A stretch of 64,000 nucleotides of DNA from Opitutia bacterium (GTDB lineage Bacteria > Verrucomicrobiota > Verrucomicrobiia > Opitutales > Opitutaceae), in contig JACRHS010000011.1 of NCBI GenBank assembly GCA_016217595.1, positions 62,001-126,000 of the forward strand, given 5' to 3'. Made by a program: the position numbers and the translations under genes. Shown here one piece after another: positions 28,254 through 37,299 of this stretch. The number at the start of each line of letters is the position of its first letter. Position 1 is the first letter of the stretch. The notes below the pieces were generated by a model, which searched no databases, was not told the origin of the DNA, and worked only from the letters and a program-made list of their open reading frames with translations.

Positions 28254-31200
28254 TTAAAGGACGCCTTTGATGCCGAAGATATACCGTGGCGACGCGATCC
28301 GGTCCTGATTCACGTGCGTCGGCACGTAGTAATAAAACTCCGCGACCGAAGCGGCGTTGAGATTATCCACATCGAGGAAGAACCGCACTCGTTTGGTCCA
28401 GTTATACTCGGATTTGAAGTTCATGGTGAACCGCTGCTTCGAGTACTGCATCAACGCCGGGTCGGCGTTGACGCCATTAAAGTATTCGCTCTGCCACACC
28501 GAAATCAGCCGCAGGTTCAATTTGCCGCGAATATAGCTGATGCCCAGCGATGCGTACTTCGGCACAAAGCGGGCCAGCTTATCGGTCTGCACCGTCCCAC
28601 CGTAGTCGCCCCGGGTTTGGAGCTGGGTGAAGTTGGCATTCACGCCGAAGCCGCTCCAAAAGCCCGGCAGAAACCGGAATTGCTGCCGGTAAGCCAGCTC
28701 GTAGCCGCGATAGCGCGCCGCGCCGCCGTTGCGCGAAGTCGTGATCGTGTAGCCTTCGTACTGGCCGCCAAAACCATTGTTCGGGCCAGCCGCCACCTTC
28801 TGACTGTTGTCGGTGAAAATGAAGTTGGAGATCTCCTTCAAAAAGAGGCCCGCCGACAGGACGCCTACCGGCTCGAAGTAATGCTCGACGCTGAGGTCGA
28901 AATTATCCGCGTGTTGCGGCTGCAAATTCGGATTGCTCGCCGAGATCGTCATGGCGTTGTCGTTGACCGTGTCGAGCGGGATGATGGAGCCGAAAGGCGG
29001 CCGGCCGATGCTGGTCGAATAGCTGCCGCGCACCTGCCAATTCCGGCTGGGCGCGTACTTGAGATGCACGCCCGGAAAGACATCGCGATACTTGCCCTCG
29101 CGGGTCACCACGCTCCGCACGCCCGATTTGGTCTGCGGCCCCTCGCCTTTGACCGCGGTCTCCTCCATGCGCAACCCGCCCATGACCGACACTTGGTCGA
29201 GCCGCACATTGCCCATGAGGTAGGCGGCGGTCACACTTTCTGAAACGATCCGCCGGCCATTGAACTCGTTGGTCGCCATCCCGGCAGTATCCACACTCCA
29301 ACGCTCCGGCCGGGTCGCCAGATCTTTGGCGGCGAGATACGGGCTGGCATAGGGCGCGGGCCGCCAGCCGTGGAAATAATCGGAGGTGATGGAGCCGGAG
29401 GTGTCGAGGAACTGCCCGATGTTATCCTCTGCATTGCCCGCGATGCCATCGTTGCCGAGGAAAGTGTAGGTTTTGGCATGGGACCACGTGCGCCGAGACT
29501 GCCGCTGGTAGCTGCCGCCGGTCTTGATCCAAGCCGGCACGCCCACGTTGAAATCCTTTTTCAGATTGAGCTGCCCGGAGAGGATGTTTTCCACGCCGCC
29601 GCGCGTCGAGTCGCCCAGTGTCATGGCGCCGGTGTAGCTGTTCAGGTCATAGATGTCCTTGCCCGCGGTCTGAATAAAACTGGGCCAGGCCAAGCTGCGG
29701 CTGCGATCCACCTTGAAGCCGATATTGGTCAACGCCGGCGTGGTCACCGAACCCTTGGGCCGCGATTTGTAGTGGCGGTTGTCCGGGCCGAAGTCGAACC
29801 ACGTGACTGAGCTCGAGTAGGACGCGCCGTAGTCAATCGTGAGTCCGGGAAATTTGTGCACGACGGACGGTTGAATCTGATAAGCGACGCTGACGCGGTC
29901 CGTCGCGCTGGCCACCAGGCGGCTGCTGGCCCCGGTCTTTTGAAACCACTCGGTGTAGGTGTCGCTCAAATTGGGATTCAGAAAACCGCCGCCCGTGCGA
30001 TTGCCATTGGCATCGACCGTGGCAAAGCCCGCGGCGGGATTGGCCAGCTCCGCTGCACTCGGAGCCGCAGTGATCGTATGCGTGCGCACATCGGAGAATT
30101 GGTAGTACCAGGAATAATTGCCGGCCAGCGAGAGCACCGTATGGCTGCTCAGCTTGTAATCGACCTTGCCGGAATAGGCCACACGGTTGATCTCCGCCTG
30201 CGCGGGACGCGGCGCCCGCAATTGCCAGATGAAAGCCGGTCCGCTGAGGTTGCGCGAATAATCCAGAATCGAGGACGTGTCGCCGCCGGGTTGATCGTAG
30301 ACCGAAGCGCTGATCGTCACGCCGAGATTTTTCTCTCCGCCGAATGCGTTGTAGATATCCGAATAGGAAACGTTGAGCGTCGGCCCGATGGACTGGATGG
30401 GCTGGCGCAGCCGGTTGCTGGTGGGAGTCTGGAATTTGCTCCGGTACACACCGCCGAGGGCATAGTTGATGATCCGTCCGCCCGTGCGATCGAAGGCGCT
30501 TTTGGAAATGAGATTGATGCTACCGCCAATAGACGATCCCGGCATGTCGGGCGTGGGCGCTTTGGTCACTTCGATCGACTCCACACCGACCAGCGAAGTG
30601 GTCTCGAACTCATAGACGCGCGTGAGACCGCCGGATTGGGACTGCGCCGTAGGCGCACCGTTGATCGTCACAGTATTTAATTCAGGATTAATTCCGCGGA
30701 TCTGCACGCTCTGGATATCCGCCCCATTCCATTGGGCCGACACACCGGGGATGAGTTGCAGCACCTCGCCAACGTTACCGCTCGCGACATTGCCGAAATC
30801 ATCAGAGGCAACCACGTTTTTGACATTTTGCGCCTGACGTTGTCGTGAAATAGCCAGAGCGGCGCCTTCCCGAGGCGTAGAAACTACGAATGTCTCCAAC
30901 GTGTAAATCGCAGCAGACATCTCAATATTGCGCGTTATCTTCTGCCCTTCGCGCACCAAGACATCGAGCTGAACGGAATCCAACCCGGGATAGGCGATCC
31001 GCACAACGAAGGTCCCCGGGGGCACAGCCAATTCAAACCGTCCTTCTCGGTCTGTGGTCGTGGAATATTTGCGATCCTGTGTTTCCACGATCGCTCCTTC
31101 GAGGTAAGCGCCGGTGGCGGCATTGCTCACTTTGCCACTGATCATGGCGACGCTCGCTTCTACCACCGTCTTGGGTTCCGTTGCATGCGCAGCCGGCACC

Positions 31201-31538
31201 GGCCCAAACAAAAGCGCCATCCAAGTAGCCGCAGCCGTCAAAACACCGCGATGCTTAGCCGTTCGCGCTGCCACCGGTTGCTTAACCACAAAGGCTCCAG
31301 ACTTTATGTCTGTGGTAAATTTTAATTCCTTACCTTCCAGCATTTTTCCAAGCGCTACATCGGCTGTCATACGGCCGGTAACAGCGTTGGTCCGAACTCC
31401 GCGCACCTGATCGAGCAAAAAGACGATTTGCACGCCCGCCTGTTCGGCGAAGCGCTCCAGCGCCTGGGCGGCGTCTTCCGCCGGCAATGAGTAATATTTT
31501 TCCGCGGACTTCGCGGCAGGTAGTTCTTCTTTTGACAT
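28254..31538 (-). CDS. TonB-dependent receptor with STN domain (second unit)
   Basis: Translated from ATG 31538 (MSKEELPAAKSAEKYYSL) it is 1094 residues. The order is STN (about 13-90), a hydrophobic signal-like segment (about 103-122, GVLTAAATWMALLFGPVPAAHA), a carboxypeptidase-regulatory-like domain (MISGKVSNAATGAYLEGAIV), a plug (DFGNVASGNVGEVLQLIPGV ... PDMPGSSIGGSINLISKSAF) and a barrel ending YIFGIKGVL. The frame is open up to 31766, where a longer form would gain a conventional signal peptide (WPALLLGFLLVLTAG). I chose 31538 because promoter-like motif P3 lies 40 bases upstream, inside the longer form. The placement of an export signal after the STN domain is unusual. No transport or enzyme genes follow, so the cargo is unknown. 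Confidence 0.85.
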   Translation of the reverse strand: MSKEELPAAKSAEKYYSLPAEDAAQALERFAEQAGVQIVFLLDQVRGVRTNAVTGRMTADVALGKMLEGKELKFTTDIKSGAFVVKQPVAARTAKHRGVLTAAATWMALLFGPVPAAHATEPKTVVEASVAMISGKVSNAATGAYLEGAIVETQDRKYSTTTDREGRFELAVPPGTFVVRIAYPGLDSVQLDVLVREGQKITRNIEMSAAIYTLETFVVSTPREGAALAISRQRQAQNVKNVVASDDFGNVASGNVGEVLQLIPGVSAQWNGADIQSVQIRGINPELNTVTINGAPTAQSQSGGLTRVYEFETTSLVGVESIEVTKAPTPDMPGSSIGGSINLISKSAFDRTGGRIINYALGGVYRSKFQTPTSNRLRQPIQSIGPTLNVSYSDIYNAFGGEKNLGVTISASVYDQPGGDTSSILDYSRNLSGPAFIWQLRAPRPAQAEINRVAYSGKVDYKLSSHTVLSLAGNYSWYYQFSDVRTHTITAAPSAAELANPAAGFATVDANGNRTGGGFLNPNLSDTYTEWFQKTGASSRLVASATDRVSVAYQIQPSVVHKFPGLTIDYGASYSSSVTWFDFGPDNRHYKSRPKGSVTTPALTNIGFKVDRSRSLAWPSFIQTAGKDIYDLNSYTGAMTLGDSTRGGVENILSGQLNLKKDFNVGVPAWIKTGGSYQRQSRRTWSHAKTYTFLGNDGIAGNAEDNIGQFLDTSGSITSDYFHGWRPAPYASPYLAAKDLATRPERWSVDTAGMATNEFNGRRIVSESVTAAYLMGNVRLDQVSVMGGLRMEETAVKGEGPQTKSGVRSVVTREGKYRDVFPGVHLKYAPSRNWQVRGSYSTSIGRPPFGSIIPLDTVNDNAMTISASNPNLQPQHADNFDLSVEHYFEPVGVLSAGLFLKEISNFIFTDNSQKVAAGPNNGFGGQYEGYTITTSRNGGAARYRGYELAYRQQFRFLPGFWSGFGVNANFTQLQTRGDYGGTVQTDKLARFVPKYASLGISYIRGKLNLRLISVWQSEYFNGVNADPALMQYSKQRFTMNFKSEYNWTKRVRFFLDVDNLNAASVAEFYYYVPTHVNQDRIASPRYIFGIKGVL

Positions 31539-31577
31539 GGGTGTAATCGCGCCGATGGACCACCCACCGGCGCCAAG

Positions 31578-31606
31578 AAGACGCAACACCCCGCATTTCC
31601 CGCTAT
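31578..31606 (-). promoter_or_regulatory. Putative ECF-sigma promoter P3, before the second TonB receptor
   Basis: Minus-strand ATAGC (31606-31602), 18-base spacer, CGTCTT (31583-31578), with an A5 tract upstream and TTGGCGC downstream. It lies 40 bases before ATG 31538. Boxes, spacing and flanks agree with P1 and P2, although the spacer sequence itself differs. Confidence 0.6.
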
Positions 31607-31775
31607 CCGTTTTTGCGAAATAATTTTCCGCCGCGCCGGCGCGGCCGTCCCCGGCCGTCAGCACAAGCAGGAAGCCCAGCAGCAGAGCTGGCCAACCTCC
31701 GGCGCTATAACTGCGCCACGGGCAACCGCCCTCACGGCTCCGTCGGTGAAGCGGCTCGGCACGCATGGGCTTCGC

Positions 31776-32813
31776 TCATGGACGCTTCAACAAAACGATC
31801 ACGCCTTCCGGCGTCCGTTGCGAAACAACGGCAAAATGCTCCTCCAGCAACCGGACAAAATCCTCGACGTTGTCGGCCCGGAAACGCCCGCCAATGCGCC
31901 GTAGGGCCAGCTCGGGATCGGCCAGCACTATGCGATAGCCAGTCTGTTGCTGAAACTCTACCGCCACCTCGGCCAGCGTCGCGCCGCCAAAACGCAGCAG
32001 CCGGCTCTGCCACGCCAGCTCGCGAATCAGCTCTTCTGGTCGCACCGGCGTGACTACTATATCCGCCTTCACCGCGGACTCGCGCGAAATAATGGCGCGC
32101 TGGTTCGCTTCGATGATCGGTAGCACCGGCGCCGCCTCGGCGCGCGCCGCGACTCCTGAGTCAGGCGGCGACGCCTGCACCTGCACGCGCCCCTCGGTCA
32201 CGAGCACCTCCACCGCCGCGGCCTGCACCTTCACGTTGAAAGCCGTCCCGACAGCGCGCACTTCGATGTCACCCACGCCGACGATAAACGGTCGCTGCGG
32301 ATTCTTGGCCACCGTGAAATGTGCTTCGCCCTGCGTCACCCGTACCCGCCGCTCCGTGGAGGTGTACGCCTCGCTCATTTCGCTGCCAGCATTGAGTCGA
32401 ACCGTCGAACCGTCAGGCAACTCCCGCCATCGCGCCTGATTAGTATCGAGCGAAATGGGTACGGTGGGCAGCGGCACATTGCGACTCGACCACAGCCAGC
32501 CGCCACAGGCCAGCGCCAATGCCGCCGCCAGACCGCCCCACCACCGCCAAGCAGCCATCGAGCGGCGCTGCGGCCGGGCCAATGCCGCGCGCGCAGTGTC
32601 GTCCGGAATGCGATCCAGCATCGCCCACGCTGCGTCCGCCTGACGCACCGCGGCGGCGTGCCTTTCGTCCGCAGCCAGCCAAAGTTCAAACTCGATTGCT
32701 TCCGCCGCCGACAAACCCCGATCACGACGCACGATCCACCGCGACGCCAACTCCCGGATTTCCTGGGTTATCGGCGCGTGGTTCTGCGGCGAAGATGCAT
32801 CTGGCGAACTCAT
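31776..32813 (-). CDS. FecR-family anti-sigma/signal transducer (second unit)
   Basis: A 345-residue FecR protein with the same architecture as the first. It has the N-terminal DUF4880-type domain (IRELASRWIVRRDRGLSAAE), one helix (about 88-106, WGGLAAALALACGGWLW), a periplasmic FecR domain (VTQGEAHFTVAKNPQRPFIVG) and a C-terminal STN-like domain (WQSRLLRFGGATLAEVAVEF). Its ATG overlaps the stop of the sigma gene upstream. The downstream receptor frame opens 10 bases after its stop, although the likely receptor start is about 240 bases further on. Confidence 0.93.
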   Translation of the reverse strand: MSSPDASSPQNHAPITQEIRELASRWIVRRDRGLSAAEAIEFELWLAADERHAAAVRQADAAWAMLDRIPDDTARAALARPQRRSMAAWRWWGGLAAALALACGGWLWSSRNVPLPTVPISLDTNQARWRELPDGSTVRLNAGSEMSEAYTSTERRVRVTQGEAHFTVAKNPQRPFIVGVGDIEVRAVGTAFNVKVQAAAVEVLVTEGRVQVQASPPDSGVAARAEAAPVLPIIEANQRAIISRESAVKADIVVTPVRPEELIRELAWQSRLLRFGGATLAEVAVEFQQQTGYRIVLADPELALRRIGGRFRADNVEDFVRLLEEHFAVVSQRTPEGVIVLLKRP

Positions 32814-33349
32814 GGGCGACCGGGCGGCAGCGCTCCTTGTCGCGCGAAAAATTCCTGGCAGCGATGCAACGCTTTGGTGAGCTGCGCTTCCACCGTATGC
32901 TCCGCGATGCCCAGCTGCTGGGCGATTTCGCGATGGGAAAGATTTTCGTATTTGCGCAGCACGAGAATTTCACGGCACCGCGGCGGCAGAGCCTGTATCG
33001 CGGCCGCCAGGAGATCAGCCTCCTGCCGGCGCGTAACCGTCTCCGCCACGCCTGGTGCCTGATCTAGGACGCGCGACACATCCGTTTCCGTTACAGAAAA
33101 AGTCTGCGCCGTCATACGCCGGCGGTGCAAATCCCGCACGACATTGCGCGCAGTGGCGAATAACAACCCCCGCGGCGACTCGATCGGTCCCCGCTCCCGC
33201 GCCCGCAACAAGTGCCGGTAAGTCTCTTGCACGACATCGTCGATTTCGGAAGGGGCAACCTGGCCATGCAAATAACCCCGCAACACCGGCTCATGCGGCT
33301 CTAGGTGATCGGCGAACCAACGGGCGGCCTCTGCGTCTTGCGGGGGCAT
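32810..33349 (-). CDS. ECF sigma factor, FecI-like (second unit)
   Basis: A 179-residue sigma factor starting at ATG 33349 (MPPQDAEAARWFADHLEPHE). The frame continues upstream, but that part is Ser/Pro/Arg-rich and overlaps the divergent promoter region. Region 2 (VAPSEIDDVVQETYRHLLRAR ... LFATARNVVRDLHRRR) and region 4 with its helix-turn-helix (LSHREIAQQLGIAEHTVEAQLTKALH) are complete. It is coupled by overlap to fecR. Both sigma factors may read the same promoter motif, so cross-talk between the two units is possible. Confidence 0.93.
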   Translation of the reverse strand: MPPQDAEAARWFADHLEPHEPVLRGYLHGQVAPSEIDDVVQETYRHLLRARERGPIESPRGLLFATARNVVRDLHRRRMTAQTFSVTETDVSRVLDQAPGVAETVTRRQEADLLAAAIQALPPRCREILVLRKYENLSHREIAQQLGIAEHTVEAQLTKALHRCQEFFARQGALPPGRP

Positions 33350-33527
33350 GGGTAGTAAAAAGCGAAACGAGCCACACCAGTGCACCGCCATCCCCAAGCT
33401 GGCGAGATGTTTTTCCCCTACCCGGCGGCCCGGCACGACATCCAGATAACTACCGGCGACATGGCGCGAGTTTTTGTCGCCGAAAATCTGGGTTTCAACC
33501 GTGCCAGGAAAACGCCATTGCTCGGCC

Positions 33528-35693
33528 ATGACCGACCCTGCCAGCCCCGACTGCGACCCGGCGCTTCCAACGCGCTTGTTGCTGTCCGCCATCGTCGGGC
33601 TCGGCGCGTCTGCCGTGATCACACAGCTCGTGTTGCTGCGGGAATTGCTCGGCGCTTTTGCCGGCAACGAACTCGTGGTCGGCGTCGCCCTCGGCAGCTG
33701 GTTGTTGCTCACCGGCGCGGGCGCCTGGCTCGGCGGATGCCTGCGCCGCGAACGCTTTTCGCTGCGTTTTCTGAGCGCCGGACTGCTCGGCATCGCGTTA
33801 CTGCCGCTCGGTCAACTGCTCGCCGTGCGCGGATTGCGCGATGTCGTTTTCCTCCGCGGCGCGACGGTCGACCCCACCGGGATTCTCCTCGGCACCCTGG
33901 CGCTGCAACTGCCGTTTTGCCTGATCTCCGGAGCGCTCCTCGCGCTCGCGAGCGCCCGATCGGCCGACCCTGCGGAACGCGCGCCGGGACTCGCCCGCGT
34001 GTATGTGGCCGACACACTCGGCGGCATCGCCGGCGGAGCGCTGTTCACCTTTGTGTTGGTGCCGCGATACGATCATTTCGCGCTGCTGGCTTTTCCCGCC
34101 GCACTGCATCTGCTGCTCGTAGGCGCACTGGCGTGGCGGGCGCGCGCTTGGTTTCTCCTCGGAATCGCGGGTGCGGTCACGCTCGGTCTTGGCGCTTTGC
34201 TGATGAGGGTCGACGTCGATGCGCGCTCCACCGGCTGGCAGCACGCCGGCCGGCAGATCGTGCATCGCGTCAACTCCCCCTACGCTCGGCTCGTGGTGAC
34301 CCGCGACGCCGGGCAGCTCACGTTTTTCGAGAACGGCGCGCCCATGTTCTCCACGCCCCAGCGCGAAGCCGTAGAGGAAACCGTGCACTACGCGCTGAGC
34401 CAGCGCCCCGCGGCGCGCCGCGTATTGCTGCTCTCCGGCGGACTCACCGGCGCTGCGCGTGAGATCCTGCGTTATCCGCAGGTGGAGCGCGTCGTCGTCG
34501 TGGAACTCGACCCGGCGTTGCTCTCCGCCGGGCGACAATTGCTGCCCGATGAATTTGCCGACGCGCGCATCGCGGCCCTCGCCACCGACGGACGGCGCTT
34601 CGTGCAAACGACCGCCGAGCGTTTCGACGTGGTGATCGTGGCCGTGCCCGATCCGGCGACGCTGCAACTCAACCGCTATTTCACCGCCGAATTTTTTTCC
34701 GAGGCGAAGCGCTGCCTCGCGCCGGGCGGCGTGCTGGCTTTCGGCCTCGGGCGCTACGCCAACTATGTGAGCCCGGAGCTCGCGCAACTCCTAGCGACGG
34801 CGCATCGCACGGTGCGCGACAGCTTCGCGGAGGTGCGGCTGATTCCGGGCGGACGCGTTTACTTCCTCGCCTCCGACGCGCCGCTCACGCTCGACATCGC
34901 GACGCAATTGGAGGCGAGCGGCATCGTCACGCGTTACGTCAACCGCCACTACCTCGCCGCCACGCTCGCGCCCGACCGGCTGGCCGATCTCGACCGCGCC
35001 CTCGCGCAACCCGCCGCGCGCAACGCCGATTTTGCGCCCACGTTATGCCATTATCACCTGCGGCACTGGCTGAGCCAGTTCACCCTGCCCGGCGGCATCG
35101 CCGGAGGCGTCGGCCTGCTTTTACTCGCAGTCTATCTCGGGCGGATGCGCACCGCAGCGCGCGTCGTTTTTGCCGCCGGCTTCGCGGCCTCGACGCTGGA
35201 ACTTGTGCTCCTGCTCGCGTTCCAGGCGCTCTACGGCTCGCTCTACCGGCAGGTCGGGCTCGTCGTCACGGTGTTCATGGCCGGGCTCGCAGTCGGGGCC
35301 ATCGTAGGCAACCGCCAGAGCGGAAATGGACGCGCCCTGACACTCAACGCGCTCGCTCTCGCCGCGCTGGCCGCTGCGTTGCCCATCGTATTGCCGCACC
35401 TCGGCAGCCTCGACATCGCGCTCGGAACTTCAGTCTCTGGCCAGGGCGTGTTGCTCGCGCTCACGTTCGCCCTCGCGGGACTGGTCGGCGCGCAATTCCC
35501 CTTGGCCGGCGCAAGCGCCGGCGCCACGGCCGCGCAACTTTTCACCGCCGATCTCGTCGGCGCGGCCCTCGGCGCTTTGCTGGTGGGCGCGTGGCTGCTG
35601 CCGCTCTTCGGCGTGGGCCTCGTGTGCGCGCTCACCGCGGGATTGAATCTCGTCGCCGCCATTCTAGTCTGGCGCTCCTCGCCCCGCGCATGA
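33528..35693 (+). CDS. Membrane-embedded spermidine-synthase-like protein
   Basis: A 721-residue protein starting at ATG 33528. It has an N-terminal bundle of about six or seven helices (about 12-225), then a soluble Rossmann methyltransferase/aminopropyltransferase domain (about 235-460: RRVLLLSGGLTGAAREIL, VVVVELDPALLSAGRQLL, ATDGRRFV, FDVVIVAVPDPATLQLNRYF). A second bundle of about seven helices follows (about 515-715). This is the known fused spermidine-synthase-like membrane family of uncharacterised function. The Asp pair expected of true spermidine synthases is only partly recognisable (DPAT in place of DP.GP), so polyamine synthesis should not be assumed. Its stop overlaps the next gene (ATGA). 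Confidence 0.82.
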   Translation: MTDPASPDCDPALPTRLLLSAIVGLGASAVITQLVLLRELLGAFAGNELVVGVALGSWLLLTGAGAWLGGCLRRERFSLRFLSAGLLGIALLPLGQLLAVRGLRDVVFLRGATVDPTGILLGTLALQLPFCLISGALLALASARSADPAERAPGLARVYVADTLGGIAGGALFTFVLVPRYDHFALLAFPAALHLLLVGALAWRARAWFLLGIAGAVTLGLGALLMRVDVDARSTGWQHAGRQIVHRVNSPYARLVVTRDAGQLTFFENGAPMFSTPQREAVEETVHYALSQRPAARRVLLLSGGLTGAAREILRYPQVERVVVVELDPALLSAGRQLLPDEFADARIAALATDGRRFVQTTAERFDVVIVAVPDPATLQLNRYFTAEFFSEAKRCLAPGGVLAFGLGRYANYVSPELAQLLATAHRTVRDSFAEVRLIPGGRVYFLASDAPLTLDIATQLEASGIVTRYVNRHYLAATLAPDRLADLDRALAQPAARNADFAPTLCHYHLRHWLSQFTLPGGIAGGVGLLLLAVYLGRMRTAARVVFAAGFAASTLELVLLLAFQALYGSLYRQVGLVVTVFMAGLAVGAIVGNRQSGNGRALTLNALALAALAAALPIVLPHLGSLDIALGTSVSGQGVLLALTFALAGLVGAQFPLAGASAGATAAQLFTADLVGAALGALLVGAWLLPLFGVGLVCALTAGLNLVAAILVWRSSPRA

Positions 35694-35956
35694 ACCGGCT
35701 CTCCCTCATTTGCCTGAAACTCGTTCGCTGGACCGGCTGGCTGTTGCTGCCGGTGGTGCTGGCGTTTTTCGCCACCGGCTACGCCATGAGCGGGCGCTAC
35801 GGACTCGGTGCGCTGGCCGACGAAAAGACCGCGCTCACGTTGCACCGGTTGATGCACCTGCCGCTGGGGCTGCTCGTGCTGGTGCACGTGGTGCCTTCAT
35901 TCTACCTCGCACTTCTCCGATGGGGCTGGATCAAACAACGCCCGGGCACGGAATGA
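35690..35956 (+). CDS. Small two-helix, cytochrome-b-like membrane protein
   Basis: An 88-residue protein with two predicted helices (LVRWTGWLLLPVVLAFFATGYAM and LPLGLLVLVHVVPSFYLALL). Three histidines sit in or beside the second helix (HRLMHLPLGLLVLVH), a spacing compatible with haem b ligation. It overlaps both its neighbours by ATGA, so it is probably co-translated with the spermidine-synthase-like protein and the radical SAM enzyme. I recognise no named family with certainty. A haem-bearing electron carrier or anchor for the exported partner is an inference. Confidence 0.6.
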   Translation: MNRLSLICLKLVRWTGWLLLPVVLAFFATGYAMSGRYGLGALADEKTALTLHRLMHLPLGLLVLVHVVPSFYLALLRWGWIKQRPGTE

Positions 35957-37221
35957 CGCGCCGCCGTGCGCTCGCCTGCTGCGGCGCAATCGGAGCCGCC
36001 GGCTTCGCGCCGCGCGGCGCTGCCGCATCGTGGCTCGGCGATCTGCTCAAGCTCGGCGATTCCGCAGAAGCGCCGGCCGACATCTTCAAAGGCGACGCGC
36101 CCGACGATGCGCTTTGGTCGCTCTGGCAGCAGCGCGGTTGGGCGCGGGAGGCGGCGCACTACCTGAAGCTCGACCGCAACGTGCAGTGCAAGATCTGCCC
36201 CAACAACTGCCTGCTCGCCCCCGGCGACCGCAGCCATTGCCGCAACAAGATCAACCGCGACGGCACGCTCTACACCCTGGCCTACGGCAACCCGTGCACG
36301 TTTCACATCGACCCGATCGAGAAGAAACCGCTGTTCCACTACCTCCCCGGCAGCCGCACGTTTTCGCTCGCGACCTCGGGCTGCGTGTTGCGCTGCCTCA
36401 ACTGCCAGAATTGGGAAATTTCCCAGCGCAAACCCGAGGAAACTAAAAACGCCCGCGGTCCCGAACTGCGCTTCCGCCCGCCGCTGCCGGCCGCGCTCTC
36501 GCAAGACGACATGAGCCGCCTCAGCCTTTTCCCTGACGACATCGCGGCGGTCGCGCGCGCGCTTCGCTGCCCTTCGATTTCCTACACTTACTCGGAGCCG
36601 ACCGCCTATTACGAATATGCACGCGAGTGCTGCCGCCAGGCCCGCGCCGCCGGCTTGAAGAACGTGCTCGTCACCTGCGGCTCGATCGAAGAGCGCCCGC
36701 TGCGCGACCTCGCGCAATTTGTCGACGCCGCCCACGTTGACCTCAAGGGCTTCGACGACGCCACCTACCGGAAACTCAACTCCGGCAAACTCCAGCCCAT
36801 CCTCGAAACGTTGAAACTCTACCGCGATCTCGGCGTGTGGTTTGAAGTCATCAACCTGATCGTGCCGACGTACACCGACCGCCTCGATACCATCAAACGC
36901 ATGTGCGGCTGGCTGGTGGAAAACCTCGGCCCCGACCGACCGCTGCATTTCTCGCGGTTTCACCCGCAGCACAAGCTCGACCACTTGCCGCCCACGCCGG
37001 TGGAGACGCTCGTGCAGGCGCGGGACGCGGCACGCGCCGCCGGCCTCCGCTACGTCTACATCGGCAACGCCCGCGAAGTGCCCGACGCCGACACGACTTT
37101 TTGTCCCCAGTGCAAACGCGCCGTGCTCGAACGCGACGTCTTCGCGATCACTCGCGTGCAAATCGACGAAGGCAAATGCCGTTTCTGCCACACCCCCATC
37201 GCCGGCGTCTGGGGCGTGTGA
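35953..37221 (+). CDS. AmmeMemoRadiSam-type radical SAM enzyme with Tat-like leader
   Basis: A 422-residue protein from ATG 35953 (MTRRRALACCGAIGAAGFAP). The Arg-Arg-Arg plus hydrophobic run looks like a twin-arginine or lipoprotein-like leader. Cys79, Cys82, Cys86 and a fourth cysteine in DRSHC form a first cluster-like motif (QCKICPNNC). IDPIEKKPLFHYLPGS is the family hallmark. The radical SAM cysteines are Cys144, Cys148 and Cys151 in TSGCVLRCLNCQNW. The C-terminus has a CPQC...CRFC ribbon able to bind Fe or Zn. These enzymes usually accompany AMMECR1 and MEMO-like proteins, neither of which is adjacent here. The leader is the oddity, because S-adenosylmethionine is cytoplasmic. Confidence 0.88.
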   Translation: MTRRRALACCGAIGAAGFAPRGAAASWLGDLLKLGDSAEAPADIFKGDAPDDALWSLWQQRGWAREAAHYLKLDRNVQCKICPNNCLLAPGDRSHCRNKINRDGTLYTLAYGNPCTFHIDPIEKKPLFHYLPGSRTFSLATSGCVLRCLNCQNWEISQRKPEETKNARGPELRFRPPLPAALSQDDMSRLSLFPDDIAAVARALRCPSISYTYSEPTAYYEYARECCRQARAAGLKNVLVTCGSIEERPLRDLAQFVDAAHVDLKGFDDATYRKLNSGKLQPILETLKLYRDLGVWFEVINLIVPTYTDRLDTIKRMCGWLVENLGPDRPLHFSRFHPQHKLDHLPPTPVETLVQARDAARAAGLRYVYIGNAREVPDADTTFCPQCKRAVLERDVFAITRVQIDEGKCRFCHTPIAGVWGV

Positions 37222-37299
37222 GCGCCGACCCGCGGTGCAATTTCACCGAGCCCTTGCTTGCCGTCGGTGTAACGACCTCGCAGGCTGGCGTTGCTCCCC

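Noticed and set aside
31539..31766. Upstream extension of the second TonB receptor with a leader-like sequence
   Set aside because: It contains promoter motif P3 and opens only 10 bases after fecR. It is kept as an alternative start, discussed in the findings, but not used for the feature.
33350..33793. Extension of the second sigma factor upstream of 33349
   Set aside because: The added 148 residues are Ser/Pro/Arg-rich, overlap the divergent gene and have no sigma-factor homology.
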